The notes: generated from the letters alone by a model not told the origin. A stretch of DNA of 10,622 bases from an uncultured Gemmatimonadota bacterium (GCA_946479805.1 CAMLHP010000068.1:1-10622), one strand, 5' to 3'; counted from the first letter of the stretch, positions 1 through 6,030 are shown. Numbers and translations: made by a program.

Positions 1-157
1 CGCTGATCTCCGGCTCCCGCCACTGGTTGGGCGTCTTGGTGAACAGCTGCAGCGCAGTGGCGCCGATCGCAACGGCCCGCGCCGGAGCCATGGCAACGCC
101 CCCAGCCGTGGACACGTGGGCGCCGAGGAGATCCTTGTGGACGGTGGCCTTTGGCAT
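1..157 (-). CDS. nfo: Endonuclease IV (deoxyribonuclease IV), 5' part, runs off the left edge
   Basis: This is the first 52 codons of a leftward gene; the remainder lies outside the window. The translation starts MPKATVHKDLLGAHVSTAGG and continues through APARAVAIGATALQLFTKTP to NQWREPEIS. The pattern GAHVSxAGG (residues 12-20), then an Ala-rich helix, then ALQLFTKTPNQWR (35-47) is the typical N-terminus of the endonuclease IV TIM barrel. These enzymes use three zinc ions to cut DNA at abasic sites in base-excision repair. The ATG at 155-157 is the natural start, because the GAH strand usually lies within the first dozen residues. No clear ribosome binding site precedes it; an 8-bp tandem repeat begins 12 bp upstream. 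The gene is divergent from the regulator at 404. The family assignment rests only on the N-terminus, since the zinc ligands further downstream are not in view. Confidence 0.88.
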   Translation of the reverse strand, partial: MPKATVHKDLLGAHVSTAGGVAMAPARAVAIGATALQLFTKTPNQWREPEIS

Positions 158-168
158 GGGCGGGAATC

Positions 169-200
169 TAAGGCGGTAAGGCGGCAAGGCGGTAAGGCAC
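169..200. repeat. 8-bp tandem repeat (TAAGGCGG), four units
   Basis: The units are TAAGGCGG (169-176), TAAGGCGG (177-184), CAAGGCGG (185-192) and a decaying TAAGGCAC (193-200). The array sits 12 bp upstream of the nfo start codon, in the place where a promoter or 5' leader would be expected. No function is evident. It is the first of three unrelated short tandem repeats in the intergenic gaps of this window. Confidence 0.8.
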
Positions 201-230
201 TCGGGGAGGTAGCGTGGCCGCGAACGCCGA

Positions 231-309
231 TGTCTCCTGAAGGCGGCCTGCGCGCCTATCGCCCAAGGCGGACGAAGTCCGCCGCGCGCTTCGCCGCCGG
301 AAGGAGACA
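231..309. repeat. 79-bp nested palindrome, REP/MITE-like intergenic element
   Basis: The outer arms are TGTCTCCTGAAGGCGGC (231-247) and GCCGCCGGAAGGAGACA (293-309). They are complementary at 14 of 17 positions, and the three mismatches form one central internal loop. Inside, GCGCGC at 250-255 can pair with GCGCGC at 284-289. The core is a perfect 7-bp stem with a 3-nt loop, GGCGGAC-GAA-GTCCGCC (267-283). The whole segment could fold into one long hairpin as RNA or as a DNA cruciform. It lies between the divergent nfo and regulator genes. This architecture suits a REP- or MITE-like dispersed element, but only one copy is in the window, so dispersal is inference. A structured 5' leader RNA of the regulator gene is the alternative. 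Confidence 0.7.
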
Positions 310-334
310 GCGGCGCGAGCGGCCCCGTTACCCC

Positions 335-371
335 CCGTTCACGCGGTTGCAATTCCCGTTCACGCAGTTGC
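335..371 (+). repeat. 21-bp-period repeat, two copies (CCGTTCACGCAGTTGC core)
   Basis: The copies are CCGTTCACGCGGTTGC (335-350) and CCGTTCACGCAGTTGC (356-371), exactly 21 bp apart. A rudimentary third piece, CCGTTCCCC, follows. The same core at the same 21-bp period recurs at 4388-4457, so this is an interspersed family. Here it ends 32 bp before the proposed start of the regulator gene at 404. No inverted symmetry is present in the unit and no spacers of CRISPR length occur. Confidence 0.85.
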
Positions 372-403
372 CGTTCCCCCTTGCTTCGCTGCATCTTAGC
401 TGG

Positions 404-1750
404 ATGACTACCGCCGAGGCCTTCCGCGTCCTGCTGGTGGGCGACGCCCTCGTCCGCCCCGACGGCCTCGAGCGCGCCCTGGCCCGGGCCGGCTTCCAGG
501 TGGCCGAATCCAACGATGTCCGTCTCGAACCCGCCGGCGAGCAGCCCCCAGACGTCGTCCTCGCCACTCTGTCCGAAGCCGATGGCCGTCTTGAGGAAAC
601 TCTCGACTCGGTGGGCTATGCCTTTGGCCCCGCGGTTCCCACGGTGGTCACGCTTTCGATGGGCGGGGCGGGGGACCTGGCCCGCGCAATCGAGCTCGGG
701 GCCGACGATGCCCTGCTGGCGCCGGTCCACATCCCCGAGCTGCTGGCCCGTCTCGACCGCCGGCGCCGGGTGGCGGGAGCCGTCACTCGGCATGCAGCTC
801 CCGACCTCCTCCTCACGCTGGACCTCCTGTCGCGCGTCACCGGATCCCACCGCCGCGGCGAGCTGCTGCAGCACCTTGCTGACCGGCTGAGCGAGTCGCT
901 CGACCTGGGACGCGCCGCCTTCGTGCTGACCCCTGGAGACTCACAGGGGCATGTGCTGGCCGAGTCTCCCCGCGCCGAGCGGCGCGACCTCTTCATCCAG
1001 CTGGACCGGTATCCCGAGATCGTCCGTGCCCGCCAGACCGGACTCCCCGTGCTGGTGCGCGACGCCCAGTCCGATCCGCTCTTCGACCAGATCCGGAGGG
1101 AGGGAGGCGGTCAGCTTCCTGACCCCGAGCTTCGCTCGGTGATGGCCGTGCCCGTGAGGCAGGACGATCGGGTGGCAGGCGTCTTCCTGCTCCGGCCCCG
1201 GGGCGTGAGGGGACTGGTGCTGCCCGACATGGAGGCGTTTGTGGCCGGACTCGAGCGCACCAGCCTCGCCATACTGGGCCTCACCTCCGGGGCGGAAAAC
1301 GGCGTGGCGCCCGACGCCGGGCCCTCGCCGCTGGAGCAGCGGCTGGCCCAGGAGTTCTCCCGCGCCGCGCGCTATGCCCTCGGCTTCAGCCTGGTGCTCC
1401 TCGATGTGCCGGAGAAGGAAGAGGCGGATTCGGACTCTGTCGCGGGCGAGATCCGCTGGGTGCTGCGACAGCCCGACTTCGTGGCCCGATATGGCCGGTC
1501 GGAGTACGCCATCGTGCTGCCCGAGACGTCGGCTGACGGCGCCCGCGCCGCCATCCAGCGGGTCCGCGCCCGCTTCCGGGACCAGGTGCAAGGCCAGCGG
1601 GACCCATCGGGTGAGCCCGCGCTATATGCCGGCATAGCTTCCTACCCCCATGCCGCCGCCGAGCGGCCCGAAGACCTCCTGGCCCTCGCCGAGGCTGCGC
1701 TCCTTCGCGCCAGACGGGGGGCGGGGGAGCGGGTTGCAGTCGCTGACTAG
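404..1750 (+). CDS. Pseudo-receiver / GAF / degenerate GGDEF regulatory protein
   Basis: A 448-residue cytoplasmic protein. Residues 7-122 resemble a response-regulator receiver domain: VLLVGDAL strand, PDVVLATL at 49-56, and GADDALLAPVHIPELLARL near the end. The phosphoacceptor Asp position is Thr55, the conserved Lys is Ala106, and only one residue of the acidic pair remains (Gly13-Asp14), so phosphorylation is unlikely. Residues about 135-295 look like a GAF domain (RSVMAVPVRQDDRVAGVFLL at 244-263). Residues about 308-440 have a GGDEF fold, with LVLLDVPE at 330-337, RYGRSEYAIVLPET at 362-375 and ALYAGIASYP at 406-415. The catalytic motif reads GRSEY (364-368) in place of GGDEF, so cyclic-di-GMP synthesis is not expected; nucleotide binding or signalling by protein contact is more likely. 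The reading frame is open from 116, but ATG 404 fits the receiver N-terminus and leaves the repeats outside the gene. There is no clear Shine-Dalgarno sequence. Confidence 0.8.
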   Translation: MTTAEAFRVLLVGDALVRPDGLERALARAGFQVAESNDVRLEPAGEQPPDVVLATLSEADGRLEETLDSVGYAFGPAVPTVVTLSMGGAGDLARAIELGADDALLAPVHIPELLARLDRRRRVAGAVTRHAAPDLLLTLDLLSRVTGSHRRGELLQHLADRLSESLDLGRAAFVLTPGDSQGHVLAESPRAERRDLFIQLDRYPEIVRARQTGLPVLVRDAQSDPLFDQIRREGGGQLPDPELRSVMAVPVRQDDRVAGVFLLRPRGVRGLVLPDMEAFVAGLERTSLAILGLTSGAENGVAPDAGPSPLEQRLAQEFSRAARYALGFSLVLLDVPEKEEADSDSVAGEIRWVLRQPDFVARYGRSEYAIVLPETSADGARAAIQRVRARFRDQVQGQRDPSGEPALYAGIASYPHAAAERPEDLLALAEAALLRARRGAGERVAVAD

Positions 1751-1783
1751 CTATTACGTGACAGGAAGTGGTTATTAGGGCTG

Positions 1784-1826
1784 AGTGGGGAGTGGATGGA
1801 ACGATTGATTCCACCCACTCTCCGCT
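1784..1826. repeat. Strong intergenic hairpin between regulator and dehydrogenase genes
   Basis: Arms AGTGGGGAGTGGATGGAA (1784-1801) and TTCCACCCACTCTCCGCT (1809-1826) form an 18-bp stem with one A-C mismatch and two G-U pairs (as the plus-strand RNA), around the 7-nt loop CGATTGA. It begins 33 bp after the regulator stop codon and ends 41 bp before the dehydrogenase start. There is no T-run on either side, so it is not a textbook intrinsic terminator. A transcript-end or mRNA-stabilising hairpin, or a remnant of a palindromic repeat, are the options. Confidence 0.65.
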
Positions 1827-1867
1827 AACTGCTCCCAATGCCTGCCTACCCCAATTTGAGCCCAACC

Positions 1868-2917
1868 ATGACAACGGCTGCCTGCGCCGCCTTCGACGCC
1901 ACCTCACCACTGAGGGGCACCACCATCGAACGCCGGGCGCCTGGCCCGCACGACGTCGCCATCGATATCCTCTTCTGCGGTGTCTGCCACTCCGACCTGC
2001 ACTTCGCGCGGAGCGAATGGTTTCCCGCGAACTATCCAGTCATACCAGGCCATGAGATCGTCGGCCGGGTGACCGCGGTCGGTCCCAGCGTCACGCGGTT
2101 CAAGAAGGGCCAGTTGGTGGGTGTTGGCTGCCTGGTGGATTCATGCCGGACCTGCCCGAGCTGCAGCGAGCATCTCGAGAACTACTGCAGCCAGATGACG
2201 ATGACGTACGGCTCGCCCGATCCGGTCATGGGTGGCATGACGGCCGGCGGCTACTCGACCGACATCGTGGTTACCGAAGACTTCGTGCTATCGATCCCCG
2301 GCAACCTCGACCCGGCGGCGACGGCTCCACTGCTCTGCGCCGGCATCACCACTTTCTCACCGCTGCGGCACTGGAATGTCGGACCCGGCAGCAAGGTTGG
2401 CGTCGTTGGCCTGGGCGGGCTGGGGCACATGGCAGTGCAGCTCGCCGCGGCCATGGGCGCCGAGGTGACCGTCTTCACAACCTCGCCGGCCAAGGCCGTC
2501 GACGCGACAGGCCTTGGTGCCACCAGTACGGTGGTTTCGACCGATGCAGACGCGATGGCGAAGGCGGCAGGCACCCTCGACTTCATCGTCGACACCGTCG
2601 CTGCTCGGCACGAGCTCGATCCGCTGCTCGCGGCGCTCAAGCGCGACGGCGTACTATGCCTCGTCGGTGTGCCGCCCACGCCCCATCCGCCCCACTCGAC
2701 GATGGCCATGGTCTTTCAGCGCAAGGCAATCGCCGGCTCGCTGATCGGGGGAATCCAGGAAACCCAGGAGATGCTCGACTTCTGCGGCAAGCACGGCATC
2801 ACCGCCAGCATCGAGCTCATCCGCATGGACGAGATCAACACAGCCTGGGAGCGGATGCTCAAGGGCGACGTCAAGTACCGGTTCGTGATTGACATGGAAT
2901 CGCTGAAGCAGAGCTGA
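1868..2917 (+). CDS. Zinc-dependent NAD(P)-alcohol dehydrogenase, YahK/CAD type
   Basis: A 349-residue medium-chain dehydrogenase/reductase, the same length as E. coli YahK. Catalytic zinc ligands are expected at Cys37 (in CGVCHSD, 37-43), His62 (PGHE, 60-63) and Cys157 (LLCAGIT). The structural zinc site is the four-cysteine cluster Cys93, Cys96, Cys99 and Cys107 (spacing 2-2-7). The Rossmann fingerprint GLGGLGHMAVQLA is at 181-193. The C-terminal AWERMLKGDVKYRFVID (326-342) is typical of the cinnamyl-alcohol-dehydrogenase-like subfamily, whose bacterial members mostly reduce aldehydes with NADPH. The natural substrate cannot be told. ATG 1868 is preferred because MTTAACAAFDATSPL matches the usual family N-terminus; an in-frame ATG at 1838 would add ten residues. 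Neither start has a good ribosome binding site. The gene is probably its own unit after the hairpin at 1784-1826 and converges on the ftsEX operon. Confidence 0.93.
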   Translation: MTTAACAAFDATSPLRGTTIERRAPGPHDVAIDILFCGVCHSDLHFARSEWFPANYPVIPGHEIVGRVTAVGPSVTRFKKGQLVGVGCLVDSCRTCPSCSEHLENYCSQMTMTYGSPDPVMGGMTAGGYSTDIVVTEDFVLSIPGNLDPAATAPLLCAGITTFSPLRHWNVGPGSKVGVVGLGGLGHMAVQLAAAMGAEVTVFTTSPAKAVDATGLGATSTVVSTDADAMAKAAGTLDFIVDTVAARHELDPLLAALKRDGVLCLVGVPPTPHPPHSTMAMVFQRKAIAGSLIGGIQETQEMLDFCGKHGITASIELIRMDEINTAWERMLKGDVKYRFVIDMESLKQS

Positions 2918-2970
2918 GAGCAGGCCAGGCAACATCCACAAGCCTCAAGTCACGAGTCGCAAATTATCAC

Positions 2971-3082
2971 TGGTGACTGGTGACTGGTGACTGGTGACTG
3001 GTGACTGGTGACTGGTGACTGGTGACTGCTGACTGGTGACTGGTGACTCGTGACTCGTGACTCGCGACTCGTGACTCGCGAC
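2971..3082. repeat. Heptamer tandem array, 16 units of TGGTGAC and variants
   Basis: Units are strictly 7 bp. Units 1-8 are TGGTGAC (2971-3026), unit 9 is TGCTGAC, and units 10-11 are TGGTGAC. Units 12, 13 and 15 are TCGTGAC, and units 14 and 16 are TCGCGAC. Variation therefore rises toward the right end, which stops 5 bp from the envC-like stop codon (3088-3090). A 13-bp inverted copy of the variant end, AGTCACGAGTCGC, lies before the array at 2948-2960 and is complementary to 3064-3076, so a transcript could fold back. The array fills most of the gap between two convergent genes. It resembles the short tandemly repeated repetitive (STRR) heptamers known from cyanobacteria in unit length and setting, not in proven ancestry. 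The minus strand has no stop codon in any frame through the array. Confidence 0.92.
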
Positions 3083-3087
3083 TGGTA

Positions 3088-4275
3088 TCAGCGGCGCCGC
3101 AGCCACGTCAGCGGATCCACCGCCGTCTGGTCGGTCCCCCGGATCTCGAAGTGCAGGTGCGCCCCATAGTCGGTGTTCTCGCCGCCCACCGTGCCGATCG
3201 TCTGGCCCTTGACGATGTCGGCGCCCGGCTGCACCGCCGCACCACTGAGATGCGAGTAGATCGAGTAGTAGCCGTTGCCGTGTGCCACCACCACTGTGAG
3301 CCCGTAGGTCCCGATCGTCTCCACCAGCCGCACTCGCCCTGCCTCCACCGCCCGCACCGGCGACCCGCTCGCTGCGGAAATACCGATCCCGTTCCACCGG
3401 ATCACCCCGCCGGTCGGGAGTGTCTGCCGCCCGAAGCGGTATACGATGTTTCCTTCGACGGGCCAATCCAGCCGGCCGATGCTCGCGGTGGAAAGCGCGC
3501 CCGGTATGGGGCGGTCTGCTGTGGTGGGTGAGCGCCTGGCCCTCGCCGCTTCTGCCAGCCGGGTCCGCTCCAGCGATGCGATCATGTCATTGAGCCGGGC
3601 GGCGTCGCGCTCGAGCTCCGCCAGGCGGCGGTCGGTGGCCTGGGCCGAGCGCTGCAGCGTGCCCAGCCGCCGCTCGCGCTGGTCTGCCAGGCGGCCATAG
3701 CGCGCCACTTCCTCGGCCCGCTGGGTCCGGCTGAAGTCGAGCTGGTCCCGGACGCTGACGATCTCGTCCCGCCGATTGGCCACCCGGTCCCGCAGCTTCT
3801 CGACGTCCGTCAGCAGTTGCCGGTCTTGCCGGCTGGTGAGGTAGAGGTACTTGTAGCGCCGGAGCAGGTCGCCGAACGACTCTGCCGCCAGCAGCACCTG
3901 GAAGGTGTAGAGATTGCCCCGCTTGTAGATATCCACCAGCCGGCGCTCCAGCACCGCGCGCCGTTCGGCCAGGTTGTCCTGCGCCAGCACCAGCTCGCCC
4001 GTGGCGCGGTCCATCTGGCTCGTCAAGCCGTCGATCTGGCGCTCCAGCTCGGTCACGATGCGGTTGGTGGTCTGCCGCTGGCGTTCGAGGTTCTCCAGCT
4101 CGTCCTGCACATCATGCACCTGCCCCTGCAGCCGCTGACGCTGCCGCTCCAGCTGCTCCCGCTCCGCCTTGATCTGCTCCAGCCGCGCCCGGCTCTCCTG
4201 TACTTCACGGGGTGTCTGTGCGGCAAGGGGAGCGAGGCCGCCTGCTGCGACCATCGCAAAAAAAACGACCGCCAT
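3088..4275 (-). CDS. EnvC-like murein hydrolase activator: signal peptide, coiled coil, M23/LytM domain
   Basis: A 395-residue exported protein. Residues 1-20 are a signal peptide (MAVVFFAMVAAGGLAPLAAQ). Residues about 22-245 are charged, heptad-rich coiled coil with a break at RRLVDIYKRG (111-120) and the AAESFGDLLRRYKYL segment. Residues about 268-395 form a LytM (M23) domain. The HLHFEIR motif is intact (His373, His375) and His342 is present, but the H-x-G-x-D metal motif reads W294-N-G-I-G298, as in E. coli EnvC, where the LytM site is non-hydrolytic and activates amidases. It is therefore most likely a periplasmic FtsX partner that controls amidases at the septum. It is the last gene of the ftsEX unit, 178 bp after ftsX. 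ATG 4275 has AGGA 8 nt upstream and a normal-length signal peptide; a longer frame from GTG 4386 lacks a ribosome site and would give a long n-region. Confidence 0.85.
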   Translation of the reverse strand: MAVVFFAMVAAGGLAPLAAQTPREVQESRARLEQIKAEREQLERQRQRLQGQVHDVQDELENLERQRQTTNRIVTELERQIDGLTSQMDRATGELVLAQDNLAERRAVLERRLVDIYKRGNLYTFQVLLAAESFGDLLRRYKYLYLTSRQDRQLLTDVEKLRDRVANRRDEIVSVRDQLDFSRTQRAEEVARYGRLADQRERRLGTLQRSAQATDRRLAELERDAARLNDMIASLERTRLAEAARARRSPTTADRPIPGALSTASIGRLDWPVEGNIVYRFGRQTLPTGGVIRWNGIGISAASGSPVRAVEAGRVRLVETIGTYGLTVVVAHGNGYYSIYSHLSGAAVQPGADIVKGQTIGTVGGENTDYGAHLHFEIRGTDQTAVDPLTWLRRR

Positions 4276-4283
4276 CAGGGGCG

Positions 4284-4287
4284 TCCT
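4284..4287 (-). promoter_or_regulatory. Ribosome binding site (AGGA) deciding the envC-like start
   Basis: On the minus strand AGGA stands 8 nt before the ATG at 4275. The alternative upstream starts (GTG 4386, ATG 4356, ATG 4347) have no comparable purine stretch, and codons between 4386 and 4276 use more A/T third positions than the rest of the gene. Confidence 0.55.
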
Positions 4288-4387
4288 GACGGCCGCCCGG
4301 CAGCACGCAAGCACGACATGCCTAACGATGCTGCGTCGCCGAACCATCAGCTTCATCAGCAGTGGATCGTTCTCATCGGTGGTCACT

Positions 4388-4457
4388 GTTCACGCAGTTG
4401 CAGTCCCCGTTCACGCAGTTGCTTTCCCCGTTCACGCAGTTGCAGTCCCGCAGTTAC
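4388..4457 (+). repeat. 21-bp-period repeat, three full copies and one truncated
   Basis: GTTCACGCAGTTGC occurs at 4388-4401, 4409-4422 and 4430-4443, exactly 21 bp apart, separated by AGTCCCC or TTTCCCC. A fourth copy has lost TTCACG (CCCGCAGTTAC, ending at 4457) and contains the ftsX stop codon TAA (minus strand 4456-4454). It is the same family as 335-371. It occupies the ftsX-envC gap, the only loose junction of the operon. The orientation relative to the neighbouring genes is opposite at the two sites, which argues against a directional promoter element. Confidence 0.9.
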
Positions 4458-5347
4458 GGCCGCCTCCGCTCCAGCCGCCCGCCTACAACTCGCAGATGTC
4501 GTCCGACACTGAAGCTGCTCGCCACCAGGCCCAGCAGCAGCCCGAAGCCCAGGATCATCAGCATGTGCACCGGCTGGAAGAACGCCAGGCCGCCGAACGC
4601 CGCCGCGTTACGCACGAAAACCAGGTACGCCACATAGCACAGCGCCAGCGCCAGCAGTCCGCCCAGGACACCCTTGAGGGCCCCCTCCAGCAGGAACGGC
4701 CCCCGGATGAACCCATTGGTGGCTCCCACCAGCCGCATGATGTGGATCTCCCGCGCCCGCTGCAGCATCGTCATCCGGATGGTCACCCCGATGATCACCA
4801 TCGCCACCGCCGCGAACGCGCCGCCGATCACCAGTCCCAGCACGCCGGCAACGTTCCTGAGCCGATCCAGCTGCTGCACCCAGTCGCGGCCGTACTGCAC
4901 GTCCTCCACGAAGGTGAACCCCCGCATCCGCTCGGCTACTTCCTCGACGTGGGCCGCGTCCCGGAATCCTTCCTTGAGGCGGATCTCCAGCGACGCCGGC
5001 AGTGGGTTGGTCTGCAGGTCGCGGTAGGCGTCCCTGAACTCCACCAGCTCGCGCCGGGCCCGTTCCAGGGCCTGGTCCTCGGTGACGTAATCCACCGTGA
5101 ACACTTCCGGGAACGTCGCCACGTCCTGCGCAGCCAGCGTGATGGTCTCGGGCGGCGTGCCCCTCAGCACGAACGCCACGACCTCCACCCGCTCCTCCAG
5201 CCCCCTCAGCGCCGACCGCAGGTTGAGCGCGATCAGGCCGAACAGCCCCAGGGTGAAGAGCGAGAACGCGATGGTGGTTATCGAGAGCACGCTGAGCAGC
5301 GGCAGTCGCCGGAAGGGAAGTAGCGCCTCGCGGAGGAGGAGTCTCAT
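4454..5347 (-). CDS. ftsX: Cell division ABC-like transporter permease FtsX
   Basis: A 297-residue inner-membrane protein with the four-helix FtsX layout: TM1 about 16-42, a large periplasmic domain 43-165, TM2 about 167-190, TM3 about 222-246 and TM4 about 259-283. Family marks are NPLPASLEIRLK (114-125) in the periplasmic domain and EIHIMRLVGATNGFIRGPFL (200-219) before TM3. In known systems FtsX anchors FtsE and passes its ATPase cycle to a periplasmic hydrolase or activator (EnvC, PcsB, RipC) through the large loop; the EnvC-like gene directly downstream fits this. The ATG overlaps the ftsE stop codon by 4 bp (ATGA), and GGAG lies 5 nt upstream inside ftsE, so translation is coupled. Length is normal. 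The TAA stop lies in the truncated copy of the 21-bp repeat. Confidence 0.95.
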   Translation of the reverse strand: MRLLLREALLPFRRLPLLSVLSITTIAFSLFTLGLFGLIALNLRSALRGLEERVEVVAFVLRGTPPETITLAAQDVATFPEVFTVDYVTEDQALERARRELVEFRDAYRDLQTNPLPASLEIRLKEGFRDAAHVEEVAERMRGFTFVEDVQYGRDWVQQLDRLRNVAGVLGLVIGGAFAAVAMVIIGVTIRMTMLQRAREIHIMRLVGATNGFIRGPFLLEGALKGVLGGLLALALCYVAYLVFVRNAAAFGGLAFFQPVHMLMILGFGLLLGLVASSFSVGRHLRVVGGRLERRRP

Positions 5348-6030
5348 GCCAGCTCCGGAGACGGGCCGTGGCCGCTGTCCTGCACCACCGCGCCGTCCCT
5401 CATTTCGATGGTGCGGTACGGCACCTCGGCCACCAGCGCGAGGTCATGCGTCGCCATCACCACCACGGTACCGCCAGCGTTGATGTCCCGCAGCAGCTGG
5501 AACACCCCGCGGGTCGCGCGCTGGTCCAGGTTGCCGGTGGGTTCGTCCGCCAGCAGGATTGCCGGGTCGTTCACCAGGGCCCGCGCGATCGCCACCCTCT
5601 GCTGCTCGCCGCCCGACAGCTCCCTGGGGTACGCTCGCGCCTTCCCGGCCAGGCCCACCTGGGTCAGCACCCGCGTCACCCGCGCCGCGATCGTGTCCCG
5701 CCGGGCGCCAGTCACTTCCAGCGCGAACGCCACGTTCTCGTGCGCCGTCCGGTCCTCCAGCAGACGGAAATCCTGGAAAACGATCCCCAGCCGCCGCCTC
5801 AGACGGGGGATCTCATCCGACTTGAGCGAATGCACCAGGTGCCCGCCGACCCGCACGTCACCCGACGTGGGTCGGAGTTCGGCGTAGAGCATCTTGAGGA
5901 GGGTGGACTTGCCGGCGCCGGAATGACCGGTGAGAAAGACAAACTCGCCCTTGGGTACGTGGAACGAGACGTCCTTGATGGCCAGCGCACCGGAGGGAAA
6001 CGCCTTGACGACGTGGTTCAGCCGAATCAC
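5344..6030 (-). CDS. ftsE: Cell division ATP-binding protein FtsE
   Basis: A 228-residue ABC ATPase with all working motifs: Walker A GHSGAGKS (35-42), Q-loop Gln86 (FQDFRLL), signature LSGGEQQ (138-144), Walker B ILLADE (158-163) followed by PTGNLD, and switch His195 (MATHD). The FQDFRLLEDRTAHENVAFAL segment and the short length are typical of FtsE as opposed to the related LolD or MacB ATPases, and the adjacent ftsX settles it. It dimerises on the cytoplasmic side of FtsX at the division site. The start is GTG (6030-6028), overlapping the stop codon of the upstream PLP-enzyme gene by 4 bp (GTGA). Only a weak purine stretch precedes it, so translation likely depends on coupling. Confidence 0.96.
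   Translation of the reverse strand: MIRLNHVVKAFPSGALAIKDVSFHVPKGEFVFLTGHSGAGKSTLLKMLYAELRPTSGDVRVGGHLVHSLKSDEIPRLRRRLGIVFQDFRLLEDRTAHENVAFALEVTGARRDTIAARVTRVLTQVGLAGKARAYPRELSGGEQQRVAIARALVNDPAILLADEPTGNLDQRATRGVFQLLRDINAGGTVVVMATHDLALVAEVPYRTIEMRDGAVVQDSGHGPSPELA

Noticed and set aside
116..403. In-frame extension of the regulator gene back to 116 (96 more residues)
   Set aside because: It would overlap the nfo start codon region and translate the tandem repeats and the palindrome into Arg/Pro-rich low-complexity sequence. The receiver fold begins right after ATG 404.
2971..3082. Heptamer array as an origin iteron or DnaA-box cluster
   Set aside because: Unit TGGTGAC does not match the DnaA box, there is no AT-rich segment beside it, and no replication gene is near.
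2945..3466. Minus-strand frame reading the heptamer array as SHQSPVT repeats, possibly a repeat-tailed protein or a frameshifted envC end
   Set aside because: The EnvC-like frame ends normally after the LytM domain (DPLTWLRRR) and before the array. The other frame is open only because the heptamer lacks stops on this strand.
4276..4386. GTG 4386 as start of the EnvC-like gene
   Set aside because: No ribosome site, more A/T third positions, and an over-long signal-peptide n-region. ATG 4275 has AGGA at 8 nt. The longer form cannot be fully excluded.
4388..4457. Possible CRISPR array
   Set aside because: The repeat is 14-16 bp with 5-7 bp near-identical separators, so there are no unique spacers; no cas genes are present.
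4169..5323. Long plus-strand open frames opposite ftsX/envC, and similar ones at 6345-7427, 7567-8565 and 8424-9452
   Set aside because: They are antisense shadows of well-identified genes in GC-rich DNA, rich in His/Arg/Pro/Gln with no recognisable domain.
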